Origin: Caballeronia sordidicola
Lineage (GTDB): Bacteria; Pseudomonadota; Gammaproteobacteria; Burkholderiales; Burkholderiaceae
DNA length: 64,000 nucleotides
Direction of reading: 5' to 3'
NCBI RefSeq assembly: GCF_002220365.1
Contig: NZ_MTHB01000204.1
Span: 1-64,000, forward strand
Each line of letters opens with the position of its first letter. Position 1 is the first letter of the stretch. Shown in pieces: positions 43,770 through 53,498 of the stretch. Made by a program: the position numbers and the translations under genes. Under the pieces are notes generated by a model that was given only the letters and a program-made list of their open reading frames with translations, was not told the DNA's origin and ran no database searches.

Positions 43770-45092
43770 TCAATGACGCTGCGATTTACGGTATGCCATT
43801 ACACCGGCCACCGTATGGAAACTGCCGAAAACCAAAATTCTATCATTTTCGGACGCTCGCTTTAACGCATCTTGAAAAGCGTCGGCCGGAGTATTGAATT
43901 GTGTAACGCTGCTGTCACTACTATCGTTGACGCCGGCATCGCGTAAAACGCCTTCCAGTACTTCCGGAGACGCGCCACGCGGGGTTGGCAAGGCAGTCAC
44001 GTTCCAGTGATCGATTTCGCCCTTCAAATGCTCGACGACCCCGGTAATGTCCTTGTCGCCCATCGCGCCGAAGACTGCGTAGGTGTACGGGAAAAAGCCC
44101 ATGTTGCCGAGATTCTGAGCCAAAACGGCCGCGGCGTGGGGGTTGTGAGCGACATCGAGGATCACTTGCGGCTTGCCCGGTACGACCTGGAAACGCCCCG
44201 GCAACTCGACGTTCGCTAGTCCAAGCCGGATATCCTGCGCGGACACGGGAATGCGCTCGCGCAGCGACTCGAGCGCGGCCAGCGCCGCCGACGTATTGAT
44301 CAGCTGATTAGCGCCGCGCAGAGCCGGGTAAGCGAGCGCCGAGCGTCGCTGCGTCCGGCCAATGTAACTCCATTGCTGGCGCTCGTTGCCGCCTTGCGCT
44401 TCGTAGCGAAAATCGCGGCCAACCAGCCACAGGTCCGCGCCGATCGCCTTCGCATGGTCGATCAACGACTGCGGCGGCGAGGGATCGCCGCAAATGGCAG
44501 GCGTATCCGGGCGGAGAATCCCGGCTTTCTCGAAGCCGATTTTCTCGCGGGTGTCGCCCAGATACTCCGTGTGGTCGATATCGATGCTGGTTACGATCGC
44601 GCAATCGGTATCGATGATATTGACAGCGTCCAGACGTCCGCCCAACCCTACTTCGAGAATCACTGCGTCCAGTTCACGCGTTGCGAACAGCCGCATGATC
44701 GCCAGCGTGGTGAATTCGAAATAGGTCAGCGAAACCGGAATGGCCAGGCTGATGCGCGCCTGCTCGACCGCTTCGAAATGCTCGAGCAGCTCGTCGTCCG
44801 TGGCGTCGACCCCATTCAGCCGCGCGCGCTCATTGAAGTCGAGCAGGTGCGGCGACGTATGACAGCCCACGCGATACCCCGCGCGCACCAGGATGGTTTC
44901 GATGATCGCGCAGGTCGAACCCTTGCCGTTCGTGCCGCCGACCGTAATCACAGGGCACGTGAACGTCAGTCCGAGCGCGTCGCGCACTTGGCTGACGCGC
45001 GTCAATCCCATGTCGATGCCGACCGGATGCGCAGATTCCAGGTGGGTAAGCCACGCGTCGAGGGTGGGGAAGGTGCTCGATGAAGTCGCCAT
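43770..45092 (-). CDS. folC: Dihydrofolate synthase / folylpolyglutamate synthase
   Basis: Adds glutamate to dihydropteroate and further glutamates to folates. A Mur-ligase-fold protein of 440 residues from ATG 45092 (MATSSSTFPTLDAWL). It has the P-loop TVGGTNGKGSTCA, the HLLDFNERARLNG omega-loop, ILEVGLGGRLDAVN and DVAHNPHAAAVL. The upstream extension in the open frame is rejected as unconserved. Follows accD after a terminator-like hairpin. Confidence 0.96.
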   Translation of the reverse strand: MATSSSTFPTLDAWLTHLESAHPVGIDMGLTRVSQVRDALGLTFTCPVITVGGTNGKGSTCAIIETILVRAGYRVGCHTSPHLLDFNERARLNGVDATDDELLEHFEAVEQARISLAIPVSLTYFEFTTLAIMRLFATRELDAVILEVGLGGRLDAVNIIDTDCAIVTSIDIDHTEYLGDTREKIGFEKAGILRPDTPAICGDPSPPQSLIDHAKAIGADLWLVGRDFRYEAQGGNERQQWSYIGRTQRRSALAYPALRGANQLINTSAALAALESLRERIPVSAQDIRLGLANVELPGRFQVVPGKPQVILDVAHNPHAAAVLAQNLGNMGFFPYTYAVFGAMGDKDITGVVEHLKGEIDHWNVTALPTPRGASPEVLEGVLRDAGVNDSSDSSVTQFNTPADAFQDALKRASENDRILVFGSFHTVAGVMAYRKSQRH

Positions 45093-45146
45093 GAATGATC
45101 GTGCTCGTCGGCCAAAGCCGGCAAAAAGTGAAAGTAGCGCCCATAC

Positions 45147-45187
45147 AAAAACGCCGCACGCGACCCTCGGCGGGTTCGCGCGCGGCG
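45147..45187 (-). terminator. Hairpin with T-run between accD and folC
   Basis: On the minus strand CGCCGCGCGCGA pairs with TCGCGTGCGGCG (one G-T pair) followed by five T. It would end or attenuate transcription from the trpA-accD side before folC. Confidence 0.75.
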
Positions 45188-45267
45188 CCTGGGCCGTCAT
45201 CGTTTAACGCCTGCGGCCCGACGCGCTCCAAGCGATCACCGCGCAACACGCGCTGGAAAACCGTACC

Positions 45268-46140
<873 letters not shown>

Positions 46141-46219
46141 CGTATGTTCTTCCTGTTTGTTTCACGTATTTTGCGGCCCGTTTGGAGCGGGTATAAACCC
46201 TCCGGTCCGCAATAACGGG

Positions 46220-47023
46220 TTATTTTGCAGAATCGAGCGCAGAGCGTATTTCAGCGATAAAGCGCGTCAGCATCTCGGCCGCCTCCTCTGGCGGCGCTTC
46301 CTCGAGCAATTGCACGAGACGGCTGCCGATCACCACGGCATCTGATACATCGGCCACCAGCCTCGCGGACGCAGCGTCGCGGATGCCAAAACCCACCCCC
46401 ACCGGCAACGCAACATGCGCCTTGATGGCCGGGATTTTACTCGCGATGCTGGCCACGTCCAGATTTGCTGAACCGGTCACGCCTTTCAGCGACACGTAGT
46501 AGACATATCCGCTTGCCACTTTGCCGACCGCAGCAATGCGGTCATCGGTCGATGTGGGCGCAAGCAGGAAGATCGGATCGATGCCGGCCGCGCGCATCGA
46601 TGCACTGAACTCCGCCGACTCTTCCGGCGGGTAATCGACGACCAGAACGCCATCCACGCCCGCTTCTTTCGCTGCGTGGGCGAAGGCCTCGGTGCCCATC
46701 CGTTCGATCGGATTCGCGTAGCCCATCAGCACCACCGGCGTGGTGGTGTTCGTTTCGCGGAAGCGCTTCACGTCAGCGAGCACGTGCTTCAGCGAGACGC
46801 CCTTGGCCAACGCTCGCTCAGACGAGCGCTGGATCACCGGCCCGTCAGCCATCGGATCGGAAAACGGCACGCCCAATTCGATGACATCAGCGCCGCCCTT
46901 CGCGAGCGCATGCATGAATTCGACGGTCTGCTCAGGGTTCGGATCGCCAGCCGTGATAAACGGGATCAGACCTTTCTTGCCCTGCTCGGCCAACGCCGCA
47001 AATGTGTTTTCAATACGGGACAT
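46220..47023 (-). CDS. trpA: Tryptophan synthase alpha chain
   Basis: Cleaves indoleglycerol phosphate to indole, which is channelled to TrpB. The 267-residue TIM-barrel product shows the catalytic Glu and Asp in ADVIELGVPFSDPMADGPVIQ and the VVLMGYANPIE segment. It is separated from trpB by a DNA methyltransferase gene, the standard but odd layout in Burkholderia. Confidence 0.98.
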   Translation of the reverse strand: MSRIENTFAALAEQGKKGLIPFITAGDPNPEQTVEFMHALAKGGADVIELGVPFSDPMADGPVIQRSSERALAKGVSLKHVLADVKRFRETNTTTPVVLMGYANPIERMGTEAFAHAAKEAGVDGVLVVDYPPEESAEFSASMRAAGIDPIFLLAPTSTDDRIAAVGKVASGYVYYVSLKGVTGSANLDVASIASKIPAIKAHVALPVGVGFGIRDAASARLVADVSDAVVIGSRLVQLLEEAPPEEAAEMLTRFIAEIRSALDSAK

Positions 47024-47086
47024 GAGTTAATCTCTTTGCGCAAAATTTGCGCATTTTAGCGTTTTTAGCAGTGACTTCGCGACAAC

Positions 47087-47980
47087 TTAGGCGGCGTTCG
47101 CTTGATCGACGGCAGCGGTGGCCGTGGCCTCTTCCGCTGGCAGCGGCTCAACCCGGACCCCGACGGAACGCGTCTGCGCAACTCGCTTCTCGGCAATCGC
47201 GTGATAGTCGGCGTTGATCTCATAGCCGATGAACTCGCGCCCATGGCGCGCACAGGCAACGGCGGTCGTGCCGCTGCCCATGAACGGGTCAAGCACGCGT
47301 CCACCGCGCGGACAACTCGCCAGCACCATGCGTTCGATAATCTCAAGCGGCTTTTGCGTCGGATGGTCCACGCGCTCGGCGTGTTGCCTGTGCAACCGCG
47401 ACACGGACCATACGTCCTTCGGGTTGTAACCCAATTCCAGCCACTTGCTACCTTCGAACAATTTGCGCGAACGCGCTTTCTTCGTCACTGCGTCGTAGGG
47501 GATGCGGATAGGATCGAGATCGAAGAAATAATCCTTCGATACCGCGAAATAACCGATGTTGTCGTGCACTGACGTGTATCTACGCACCGTTCCGCCCATG
47601 CTCGGTACACGCCGATCCCACACGATCTCGTTGACCATTGTGAGGCGGCGCTTGAGGAAGACGAAGATCTCCGGCGCATATTGCCACGTGCAAAATATGT
47701 AAAGCGAACCGCTGGGCTTGAGCTTCGGAATAGCCAGCTCAAGCCAGCCGTAGGTCCAGTCGAGGAAGGCATCGCCCGAACGCATGTCCGAATCGTTGCC
47801 GTAATCCTTGCCCAGTCCATACGGCGGATCTGCCACAATCAAATCGATCGAGCCGTCGGGGAGGTTCGCTGCATCGGTTAAGAAATCGCGGTGATGCAAG
47901 TGGATACCGCGGTCGATGCCGCTGTGGACATCGCCACCAGCGGCGCCGTGCGCACTTGCATGATCGATTTCATCGCGCAT
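47087..47980 (-). CDS. Orphan site-specific DNA methyltransferase (beta-class N6-adenine or N4-cytosine)
   Basis: A SAM-dependent DNA methyltransferase with motif IV DPPY at residues 51-54 early and motif I FMGSGTT late (about residue 248), the order typical of the beta class. From ATG 47980 (MRDEIDHASAHG) it has 297 residues and ends in a Glu/Ala-rich tail. The long open frame upstream overlaps trpB and is rejected. No restriction enzyme is adjacent, so it is probably a solitary, regulatory or housekeeping enzyme. From memory, the B. cenocepacia homologue is BCAM0992, an orphan methyltransferase affecting gene expression. It lies inside the trp operon, 11 bp after trpB. Confidence 0.93.
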   Translation of the reverse strand: MRDEIDHASAHGAAGGDVHSGIDRGIHLHHRDFLTDAANLPDGSIDLIVADPPYGLGKDYGNDSDMRSGDAFLDWTYGWLELAIPKLKPSGSLYIFCTWQYAPEIFVFLKRRLTMVNEIVWDRRVPSMGGTVRRYTSVHDNIGYFAVSKDYFFDLDPIRIPYDAVTKKARSRKLFEGSKWLELGYNPKDVWSVSRLHRQHAERVDHPTQKPLEIIERMVLASCPRGGRVLDPFMGSGTTAVACARHGREFIGYEINADYHAIAEKRVAQTRSVGVRVEPLPAEEATATAAVDQANAA

Positions 47981-47991
47981 CGGTTGCGGGC

Positions 47992-49185
47992 TCAGAACGT
48001 GATGCCGGTGCGCTCGGCGACCGTATGCATGTCCTTGTCGCCACGGCCCGACAGATTGACCAGCAGGAGCTTGTCTTTGGGCAGCGTGGGCGCGAGCTTC
48101 GCGGCGTAAGCGAGAGCGTGGCTCGATTCGAGCGCTGGAATGATCCCTTCGATCCGGCAGCAATCGTGGAAACCTTTCAGCGCTTCTTCGTCGGTAATGC
48201 CCACGTACTCAGCGCGGCCCGCATCCTTAAGCCACGCGTGTTCCGGGCCTACACCGGGATAATCCAGCCCGGCTGAAACCGAATGCGTCTCGATGATCTG
48301 GCCGTTATCGTCCTGCAGAAGATACGTGCGGTTGCCATGCAAGACGCCCGGACTTCCGCCGATCAGCGACGCTGCGTGGCGCCCGGTGCCGATGCCATCG
48401 CCAGCCGCTTCGACGCCGATCAACTTCACGTTTTTATCGTCGATATACGGATAAAAGATGCCCATTGCATTCGATCCGCCGCCAACGCACGCGATTACCG
48501 CATCTGGCTGGCGACCCGTCATTTCGGGCATCTGGACCTTGCATTCATCGCCGATTACCCGCTGGAAGTCGCGGACCATCATGGGGTAAGGATGCGGCCC
48601 CGCCACCGTACCGATGATATAGAACGTGTTTTCCACGTTCGTCACCCAGTCGCGCATGGCTTCATTGAGCGCGTCTTTCAGCGTCTTGGAGCCGGATTCG
48701 ACGGGTACGACCGTCGCGCCGAGCAGCTTCATGCGGTACACGTTCGCCGCTTGGCGCCGTACGTCTTCCGAGCCCATGTAAACCACGCATTCCATGCCGA
48801 ACCGCGCGGCGATGGTCGCCGTTGCGACGCCGTGCTGTCCCGCGCCGGTTTCCGCGATCACGCGCGGCTTGCCCATCTTGCGCGCGAGCAGCGCCTGGCC
48901 AATCACGTTATTGACTTTGTGCGCGCCGGTGTGATTCAGGTCTTCGCGCTTGAGGAAGATTTGCGCGCCGCCGAGCATTTCGCTCCAGCGCTTGGCGTGA
49001 TAGATCGGCGACGGACGGCCGACGTAATGCTTCAGTTCGTATTCGTATTCCGCGATAAACGCCGGATCCTTGCTGCATTCCGCGTAGGCATCCCGAAGTT
49101 CATCGAGCGCGTGGATCAGCGTTTCAGATACGAATGTGCCGCCATATGGGCCGAAATGGCCACGATCGTCTGGTAAGTTGTACAT
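47992..49185 (-). CDS. trpB: Tryptophan synthase beta chain
   Basis: PLP-dependent condensation of indole and serine to tryptophan. The 397-residue product has the PLP lysine in LNHTGAHKVNNVIGQ, the ETGAGQHGVA segment and the glycine-rich phosphate loop CVGGGSNAMG. Start MYNLPDDRGHFGPYGG is canonical. It follows trpF by 46 bp. Confidence 0.98.
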   Translation of the reverse strand: MYNLPDDRGHFGPYGGTFVSETLIHALDELRDAYAECSKDPAFIAEYEYELKHYVGRPSPIYHAKRWSEMLGGAQIFLKREDLNHTGAHKVNNVIGQALLARKMGKPRVIAETGAGQHGVATATIAARFGMECVVYMGSEDVRRQAANVYRMKLLGATVVPVESGSKTLKDALNEAMRDWVTNVENTFYIIGTVAGPHPYPMMVRDFQRVIGDECKVQMPEMTGRQPDAVIACVGGGSNAMGIFYPYIDDKNVKLIGVEAAGDGIGTGRHAASLIGGSPGVLHGNRTYLLQDDNGQIIETHSVSAGLDYPGVGPEHAWLKDAGRAEYVGITDEEALKGFHDCCRIEGIIPALESSHALAYAAKLAPTLPKDKLLLVNLSGRGDKDMHTVAERTGITF

Positions 49186-49231
49186 GTGTCACTCTCTCGG
49201 TACGTGGAAGCGTTGCGCTTGCCCACGTTAA

Positions 49232-49909
49232 TCATCCAGCGTCTGCTTCGCGCACCGCGCGTACAAACGCCGCCATTCGGGCGTGATCTTTCACGCCCTT
49301 CGCCCCCACTACTTCGATGCCGCTAGAGACATCGACTGCGTAAGGACGCACGCGCCGGATGGCGTCAAGGACGTTTTGCGCGTTCAACCCACCACTCAAA
49401 ACGGCCCGATGCCCGAGATCTGTTGGGATAAGTGACCAATCGAATACCTTTCCACCGCCACCGTAGCTGTCGACGAGAGTGTCGAGGAGCAAACCGCTGG
49501 CTGCTGAATAATCAAGAAATGATTCTACCAAATCGCGTGCGGTGGCATCAGGCCCTACCCGCACAGCGCGCCACCACGGCAAGCCGGCCACTTCAGCGAG
49601 CGCCGCGCATTGGGCCGGGGTTTCATCGCCGTGGAATTGCAGCAGTGAAAGGCGCACGTTCGACGTCACCTCGCGAATCCATTCCGGCGTGGCGTTGACG
49701 AACAAACCGACCGCCGAGACAAGCGGCGGCACGCGCTCCGCCAGTTCGACAGCTTGCCCGACACTGACCGAACGGGAGCTGGGCGGATAAAACACAAAAC
49801 CCACGGCATCCGCGCCGAGCGCGACGGCGGTATCGACGTCTTCCGTCTTCGACAAACCGCACAGCTTGATTCTCGTCCGGCGCAAATCGCTACTTATTCC
49901 GTCACTCAT
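49232..49909 (-). CDS. trpF: Phosphoribosylanthranilate isomerase
   Basis: Third step of tryptophan synthesis, an Amadori rearrangement. The 225-residue TIM-barrel product has the catalytic Cys in IKLCGLSKTEDV and Asp in LLLDTLVDSYGGGGKVFDW. I start at the ATG at 49909 (MSDGISSDLRRTRIKLCG), overlapping the truA end by 8 bp; the longer frame reads antiparallel truA codons out of frame and is rejected. Confidence 0.96.
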   Translation of the reverse strand: MSDGISSDLRRTRIKLCGLSKTEDVDTAVALGADAVGFVFYPPSSRSVSVGQAVELAERVPPLVSAVGLFVNATPEWIREVTSNVRLSLLQFHGDETPAQCAALAEVAGLPWWRAVRVGPDATARDLVESFLDYSAASGLLLDTLVDSYGGGGKVFDWSLIPTDLGHRAVLSGGLNAQNVLDAIRRVRPYAVDVSSGIEVVGAKGVKDHARMAAFVRAVREADAG

Positions 49910-50732
49910 GCTTGGTCTCGTTATTGTTGTCCTGCCAGACCGCGCTCCACGGGTAGCTGCCCAGGCGCGGCGCGGGCACTGCGAAGTTCTCAGGATAGCC
50001 GACCTCGGCCAAATACAGGCCGTCGGGCATGAACGTGGGCGCGGCGCGTTTGCGGTCGCGCGCTTCCAGCAATTCCGCCATCCACGACGCGGGATGCTTG
50101 CCTCGGCCAATCGCGACGAAACATCCCATCAGGTTGCGCACCATATGATGCAAAAACGCGTTCGCCCGGAAGCGAAAGTGGATGAAATCGCCCTGCTCCA
50201 CGATATCGATCTGATGCAGGTATTTCACCGGCGTCTTCGCCTGGCATTCCGACGAGCGAAACGCCGTGAAATCGTGCTTGCCGATAATGCTGGCGGCAGC
50301 TTCGCGCATCGCGGCGGCATCGAGCGCCGCGTAGCACCAGCCGGCGCGGCCGGTGATCATCGGCGAGCGCACGGGGTGCACGTAGAGCGCGTAGTAATAG
50401 GTGCGCTCATAGGCGCCGAAACGGGCGTGGAAGTCCTCGGGCATCGGACGCGCCCACTGCACCGCGACGCTCTGCGGCAAGAATGCGTTCGTGCCGCGCA
50501 CCCAGGCGAAGTCGGTGCGCTCGAGTTCGGTATCGAAGTGCACGACCTGGCCGAGCGCGTGCACGCCGGTATCCGTACGCCCCGCGACGACGGTCTGCAC
50601 GCGCGTCTGCGTGAATTTCCCCAACGCGCGTTCGAGGACGTCCTGCACGGTCGGCACGTCCGATTGAGTCTGCCAGCCGCTGAACGCCGAACCGTCGTAC
50701 TGGATGCCTAATGCAATGCGTTTCACAGGCAT
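49902..50732 (-). CDS. truA: tRNA pseudouridine synthase A (positions 38-40)
   Basis: Modifies uridines 38-40 in the tRNA anticodon arm. The 276-residue product has the catalytic Asp in GRTDTGVHALGQ and the family motifs YDGSAFSGWQ and FLHHMVRNLMG. It ends inside trpF and starts just after fimV, the conserved fimV-truA-trpF order. Confidence 0.97.
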   Translation of the reverse strand: MPVKRIALGIQYDGSAFSGWQTQSDVPTVQDVLERALGKFTQTRVQTVVAGRTDTGVHALGQVVHFDTELERTDFAWVRGTNAFLPQSVAVQWARPMPEDFHARFGAYERTYYYALYVHPVRSPMITGRAGWCYAALDAAAMREAAASIIGKHDFTAFRSSECQAKTPVKYLHQIDIVEQGDFIHFRFRANAFLHHMVRNLMGCFVAIGRGKHPASWMAELLEARDRKRAAPTFMPDGLYLAEVGYPENFAVPAPRLGSYPWSAVWQDNNNETKHE

Positions 50733-50733
50733 C

Positions 50734-53295
50734 TCAGGACAGCGGCGCCAGTGTCGATAACAGCGTGGCGGCGGGTTGGCGCGTGGCAGGATCGTTCGAT
50801 TCGATCACTTCCTGCAGCAACGTGCGCGCGCCGGATAAATCGCCGAGTTCAATGTATTCGACAGCCAGTTCGAGCTTGTTGCGAGCTATCGTCGAAATTT
50901 GCTCGGGGGTGAAGGACGGTAGCGGCTCGGTCTGGCTCGCGGGCGAGTTGTAGTCGAAGTCGAGGCTTAGGGGACCAAAACGCGATGCACCAAGACCCGC
51001 CACCGATGCCGCGCCCGTCATGCCGGATTCGATTTGCTGGCTCGCGGATGGCGGAAGCGTGGCTGCTTCAGGGTGGCTGTGCTGCGCGTTCTGACGATCG
51101 AAGACGGCCGGGTCGGCGATCGGTTGGGGCATGGCGGGCGCGGGGGCCAATGGGGCTTCGTTTTGCGCGGCGGATTCAGCGGGGGCAGCGGGAACCGGCG
51201 GGTGAGCGTCCGAAGGTGCGGGCGCCTCCTGACGCGGCGGCAACCCGAAATCGAGCGCGCTCAGAGCTTCAATAGCCTCTTGCGGGAATTTGGGTTGCGG
51301 GAAGCGGGAAGCCGGCGACGGTTCGTCGTCGTAGGCGGCCGCGTCTTCCGCGTCGTTTCGCTGGCTCGTTGCTGGTTCGGGTGCGATAGCCGACGGGGCC
51401 GATGCCAGGTGTTCGACGCTTTCGCGCTCGTTCGATGCGCGCGCCGATGCTTCTCGTGCCGCGGCTTCACGGGCCGCTACTTCACGGGCTTCTGTTTCAC
51501 GCGCCTGCGCTTCGAGAGCAGCAGCTTCGCGGGCTGCAGCTTCACGCGCTGCGGCTTCGCGGGCGGCAGCTTCACGCGCTTCCGTTTCACGCGCCGCGGC
51601 TTCGCGGGCGGCGACTTCACGCGCTTCTGCTTCGCGCGCCTCCGCTTCACGGGCTGCGGCTTCGCGGGCTGCGGCTTCGCGGGCTGCGGCTTCACGGGCT
51701 GCGGCTTCGCGGGCTGCGGCTTCGCGAGCTTCTGCTTCACGCGCTGCGGCCTCCCGGGCTGCAGCTTCACGCGCTGCGGCCTCCCGAGCTTCTGCTTCAC
51801 GCGCTGCAGCTTCGCGGACTGCAGCTTCACGTGCAGCGACCTCACGTGCTTCTGCCTCGCGAGCTTCCATTTCACGCGCCGCAGCTTCCTGCGCCACCGC
51901 CTCTCGCGTCGCTTGTTCTAACGCCGCTGCCTTGCGAAGCTCGTTTTCCCGGGCCTCCATTTCTGCGCGCAATGCCTCGGCGCGATCTGCCGCTGCCCGC
52001 TCCGCCGCCAGCGCCGCTTCAATCGCACCCGGGCGCGGCGGCGTGAAATCGCGATGAAGCGCTGCGGGTGCATCGGGCATGAACGGCGCGCGTTTCGTGT
52101 CCGCGTCGCGGGTTTCACCTGCTGCGTCCGGCGCACGGTTCTCGCCCAGTGTCACTCGCGTGCCGTCGGCATCGTCATCTAGTGAGTTGATCTCGGCCGG
52201 CGGAAACGGCTTGTCTTCGGACGGGGTATCGAAGGACTGCGCGGCATCGTAGTTTTCCATGCTCGCGGCCACCACGTTCAGCTCGCTTTGACCGCGCTGA
52301 ACCGATGCACCGTCGAGATCGGCAGCGCCTGTGGAAGCCTGCGCGTGGCTCGTCGATCCATCGTGAGAGAGCGCCGCGGTTTTCTCAGGCGCCGTCGACA
52401 CCACCGGCGGCTCCTGCGGCGCGCGCTCATCGGCAGTCGCCACGGCGGCGGCGCTTGCGGCACGGCGTCGTTTAGCACCACGCATCACGAACAGCAGCAA
52501 GCCGATCACCACGACGGCCCCAACAAGCCAGCCAATCGGCCCGTTCGCCGACATAGCCGACGAGCCCGTCGCCGACGGCGCGCTTGCCGGTGCGACGGTC
52601 GCCTCAGGCGCGCTCGACACACTCAATGCCGGAGCCGCTGCCGATGCAGGCGCCGCTTCGCTCGCGTTCGCAGCCTCGCTGGCATTCGCCGCGGGTTTAG
52701 CTTCCGATGTAGGCAACGCCGCGTTCGCATCACTCGATGCACCCGGCGCAACCGTAGCGACCGCGCCGCTTGCCGCCATCGAAGGTCCATTCACCGCACT
52801 GGCAGCATTTGACGCACCCATGGCCGGCGCCGCAACCCCTGCGGAACTGCTAGCCTCGACTGCCGGCGACGATGCTCCCACAGTCGCAGAAGCCCCAGCA
52901 GCCACCCCCGCGTCCTCAACCGCCGGCACGTTCAATACCGATCCGAGTTTCAACCGGCTTGGGTCATGGCCCATGAACGCGTTGGGATTCGCGTCGAAGA
53001 GCGCGCGCGACATCTTTTCGCGCGTCGCGCGGTCGTTCGACCCGGTGATCTGGGAGGCGATATCGCTGAGCGACTGCCCGGGTTTCACGCTGTATTGGGT
53101 CACCGCACCCGATGCAGCCGCAGGCGCCGAGGCTTCCGAAACGGCTGTCGCGCTGCTGGCCTGGGCGATGGCATCGGAAGAAACGGCCGTCCCGAGCAGC
53201 ACACTCGCGAGGCTTGCCGCGATCAGCGCCGCGCGCCGCGAGCGGCTGAGGAAGCAAGGCTGTGAATGAGGCGGCCGACTCGGACGAACGATCAT
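50734..53295 (-). CDS. fimV: FimV-like LysM membrane protein with a long charged repeat helix
   Basis: FimV proteins bind peptidoglycan and organise cell poles, type IV pili and twitching in Pseudomonas. The 853-residue product starts at ATG 53295, 6 nt after GGAG. It has a signal-type hydrophobic segment (about 20-45), a LysM domain (about 66-124), an Ala/Ser-rich linker, one membrane helix (about 252-270; GPIGWLVGAVVVIGLLLFV) and an acidic cytoplasmic part. From about 440 to 620 it carries some three dozen five-residue repeats of the type (A)REA(A/E), and it ends with a conserved FimV C-terminal TPR-like domain (NKLELAVEYIELGDLSGARTLLQEV). The upstream extension to 53451 is unconserved. Confidence 0.93.
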   Translation of the reverse strand: MIVRPSRPPHSQPCFLSRSRRAALIAASLASVLLGTAVSSDAIAQASSATAVSEASAPAAASGAVTQYSVKPGQSLSDIASQITGSNDRATREKMSRALFDANPNAFMGHDPSRLKLGSVLNVPAVEDAGVAAGASATVGASSPAVEASSSAGVAAPAMGASNAASAVNGPSMAASGAVATVAPGASSDANAALPTSEAKPAANASEAANASEAAPASAAAPALSVSSAPEATVAPASAPSATGSSAMSANGPIGWLVGAVVVIGLLLFVMRGAKRRRAASAAAVATADERAPQEPPVVSTAPEKTAALSHDGSTSHAQASTGAADLDGASVQRGQSELNVVAASMENYDAAQSFDTPSEDKPFPPAEINSLDDDADGTRVTLGENRAPDAAGETRDADTKRAPFMPDAPAALHRDFTPPRPGAIEAALAAERAAADRAEALRAEMEARENELRKAAALEQATREAVAQEAAAREMEAREAEAREVAAREAAVREAAAREAEAREAAAREAAAREAAAREAEAREAAAREAAAREAAAREAAAREAAAREAEAREAEAREVAAREAAARETEAREAAAREAAAREAAAREAAALEAQARETEAREVAAREAAAREASARASNERESVEHLASAPSAIAPEPATSQRNDAEDAAAYDDEPSPASRFPQPKFPQEAIEALSALDFGLPPRQEAPAPSDAHPPVPAAPAESAAQNEAPLAPAPAMPQPIADPAVFDRQNAQHSHPEAATLPPSASQQIESGMTGAASVAGLGASRFGPLSLDFDYNSPASQTEPLPSFTPEQISTIARNKLELAVEYIELGDLSGARTLLQEVIESNDPATRQPAATLLSTLAPLS
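51430..51970 (-). repeat. 15-bp coding repeats (REAAA-type) in fimV
   Basis: About 540 bp consist of near-identical 15-bp units (minus strand, GCC/GCA-CGT-GAA-GC type) coding for five-residue A-R-E-A-(A/E) repeats. The units are alike enough at DNA level to allow slippage, and the same region gives long shadow frames on the other strand. Confidence 0.9.
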
Positions 53296-53435
53296 TGATA
53301 CTCCAGGCGAGTGGACAGCGAACAAGAAACCAACAAAACGGGGCGACATCCAAAATTGGCCGCATACCGATTGCGCAATACCGGCAACCCAGCCGCGAAC
53401 CAGCAACGAACCAGCAACGATCCAATCCCGAAACG

Positions 53436-53463
53436 AAAAAGCGCCGCGCAAGCGCGACGCTTT
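53436..53463 (-). terminator. Terminator between asd and fimV
   Basis: On the minus strand AAAGCGTCGCGC pairs with GCGCGGCGCTTT (one U-G pair), loop TT, then TTC. It lies 35 bp after the asd stop. Confidence 0.8.
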
Positions 53464-53498
53464 GTTGAACTACTGCGCGTCGTGGCGCGTAGTTTACT

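Noticed and set aside
51430..51970. Plus-strand frames over the fimV repeats (Arg/Leu/His or Phe/Cys/Gly-rich)
   Set aside because: Low-complexity products of the antisense repeat; fimV has signal, LysM and C-terminal domains on the minus strand.
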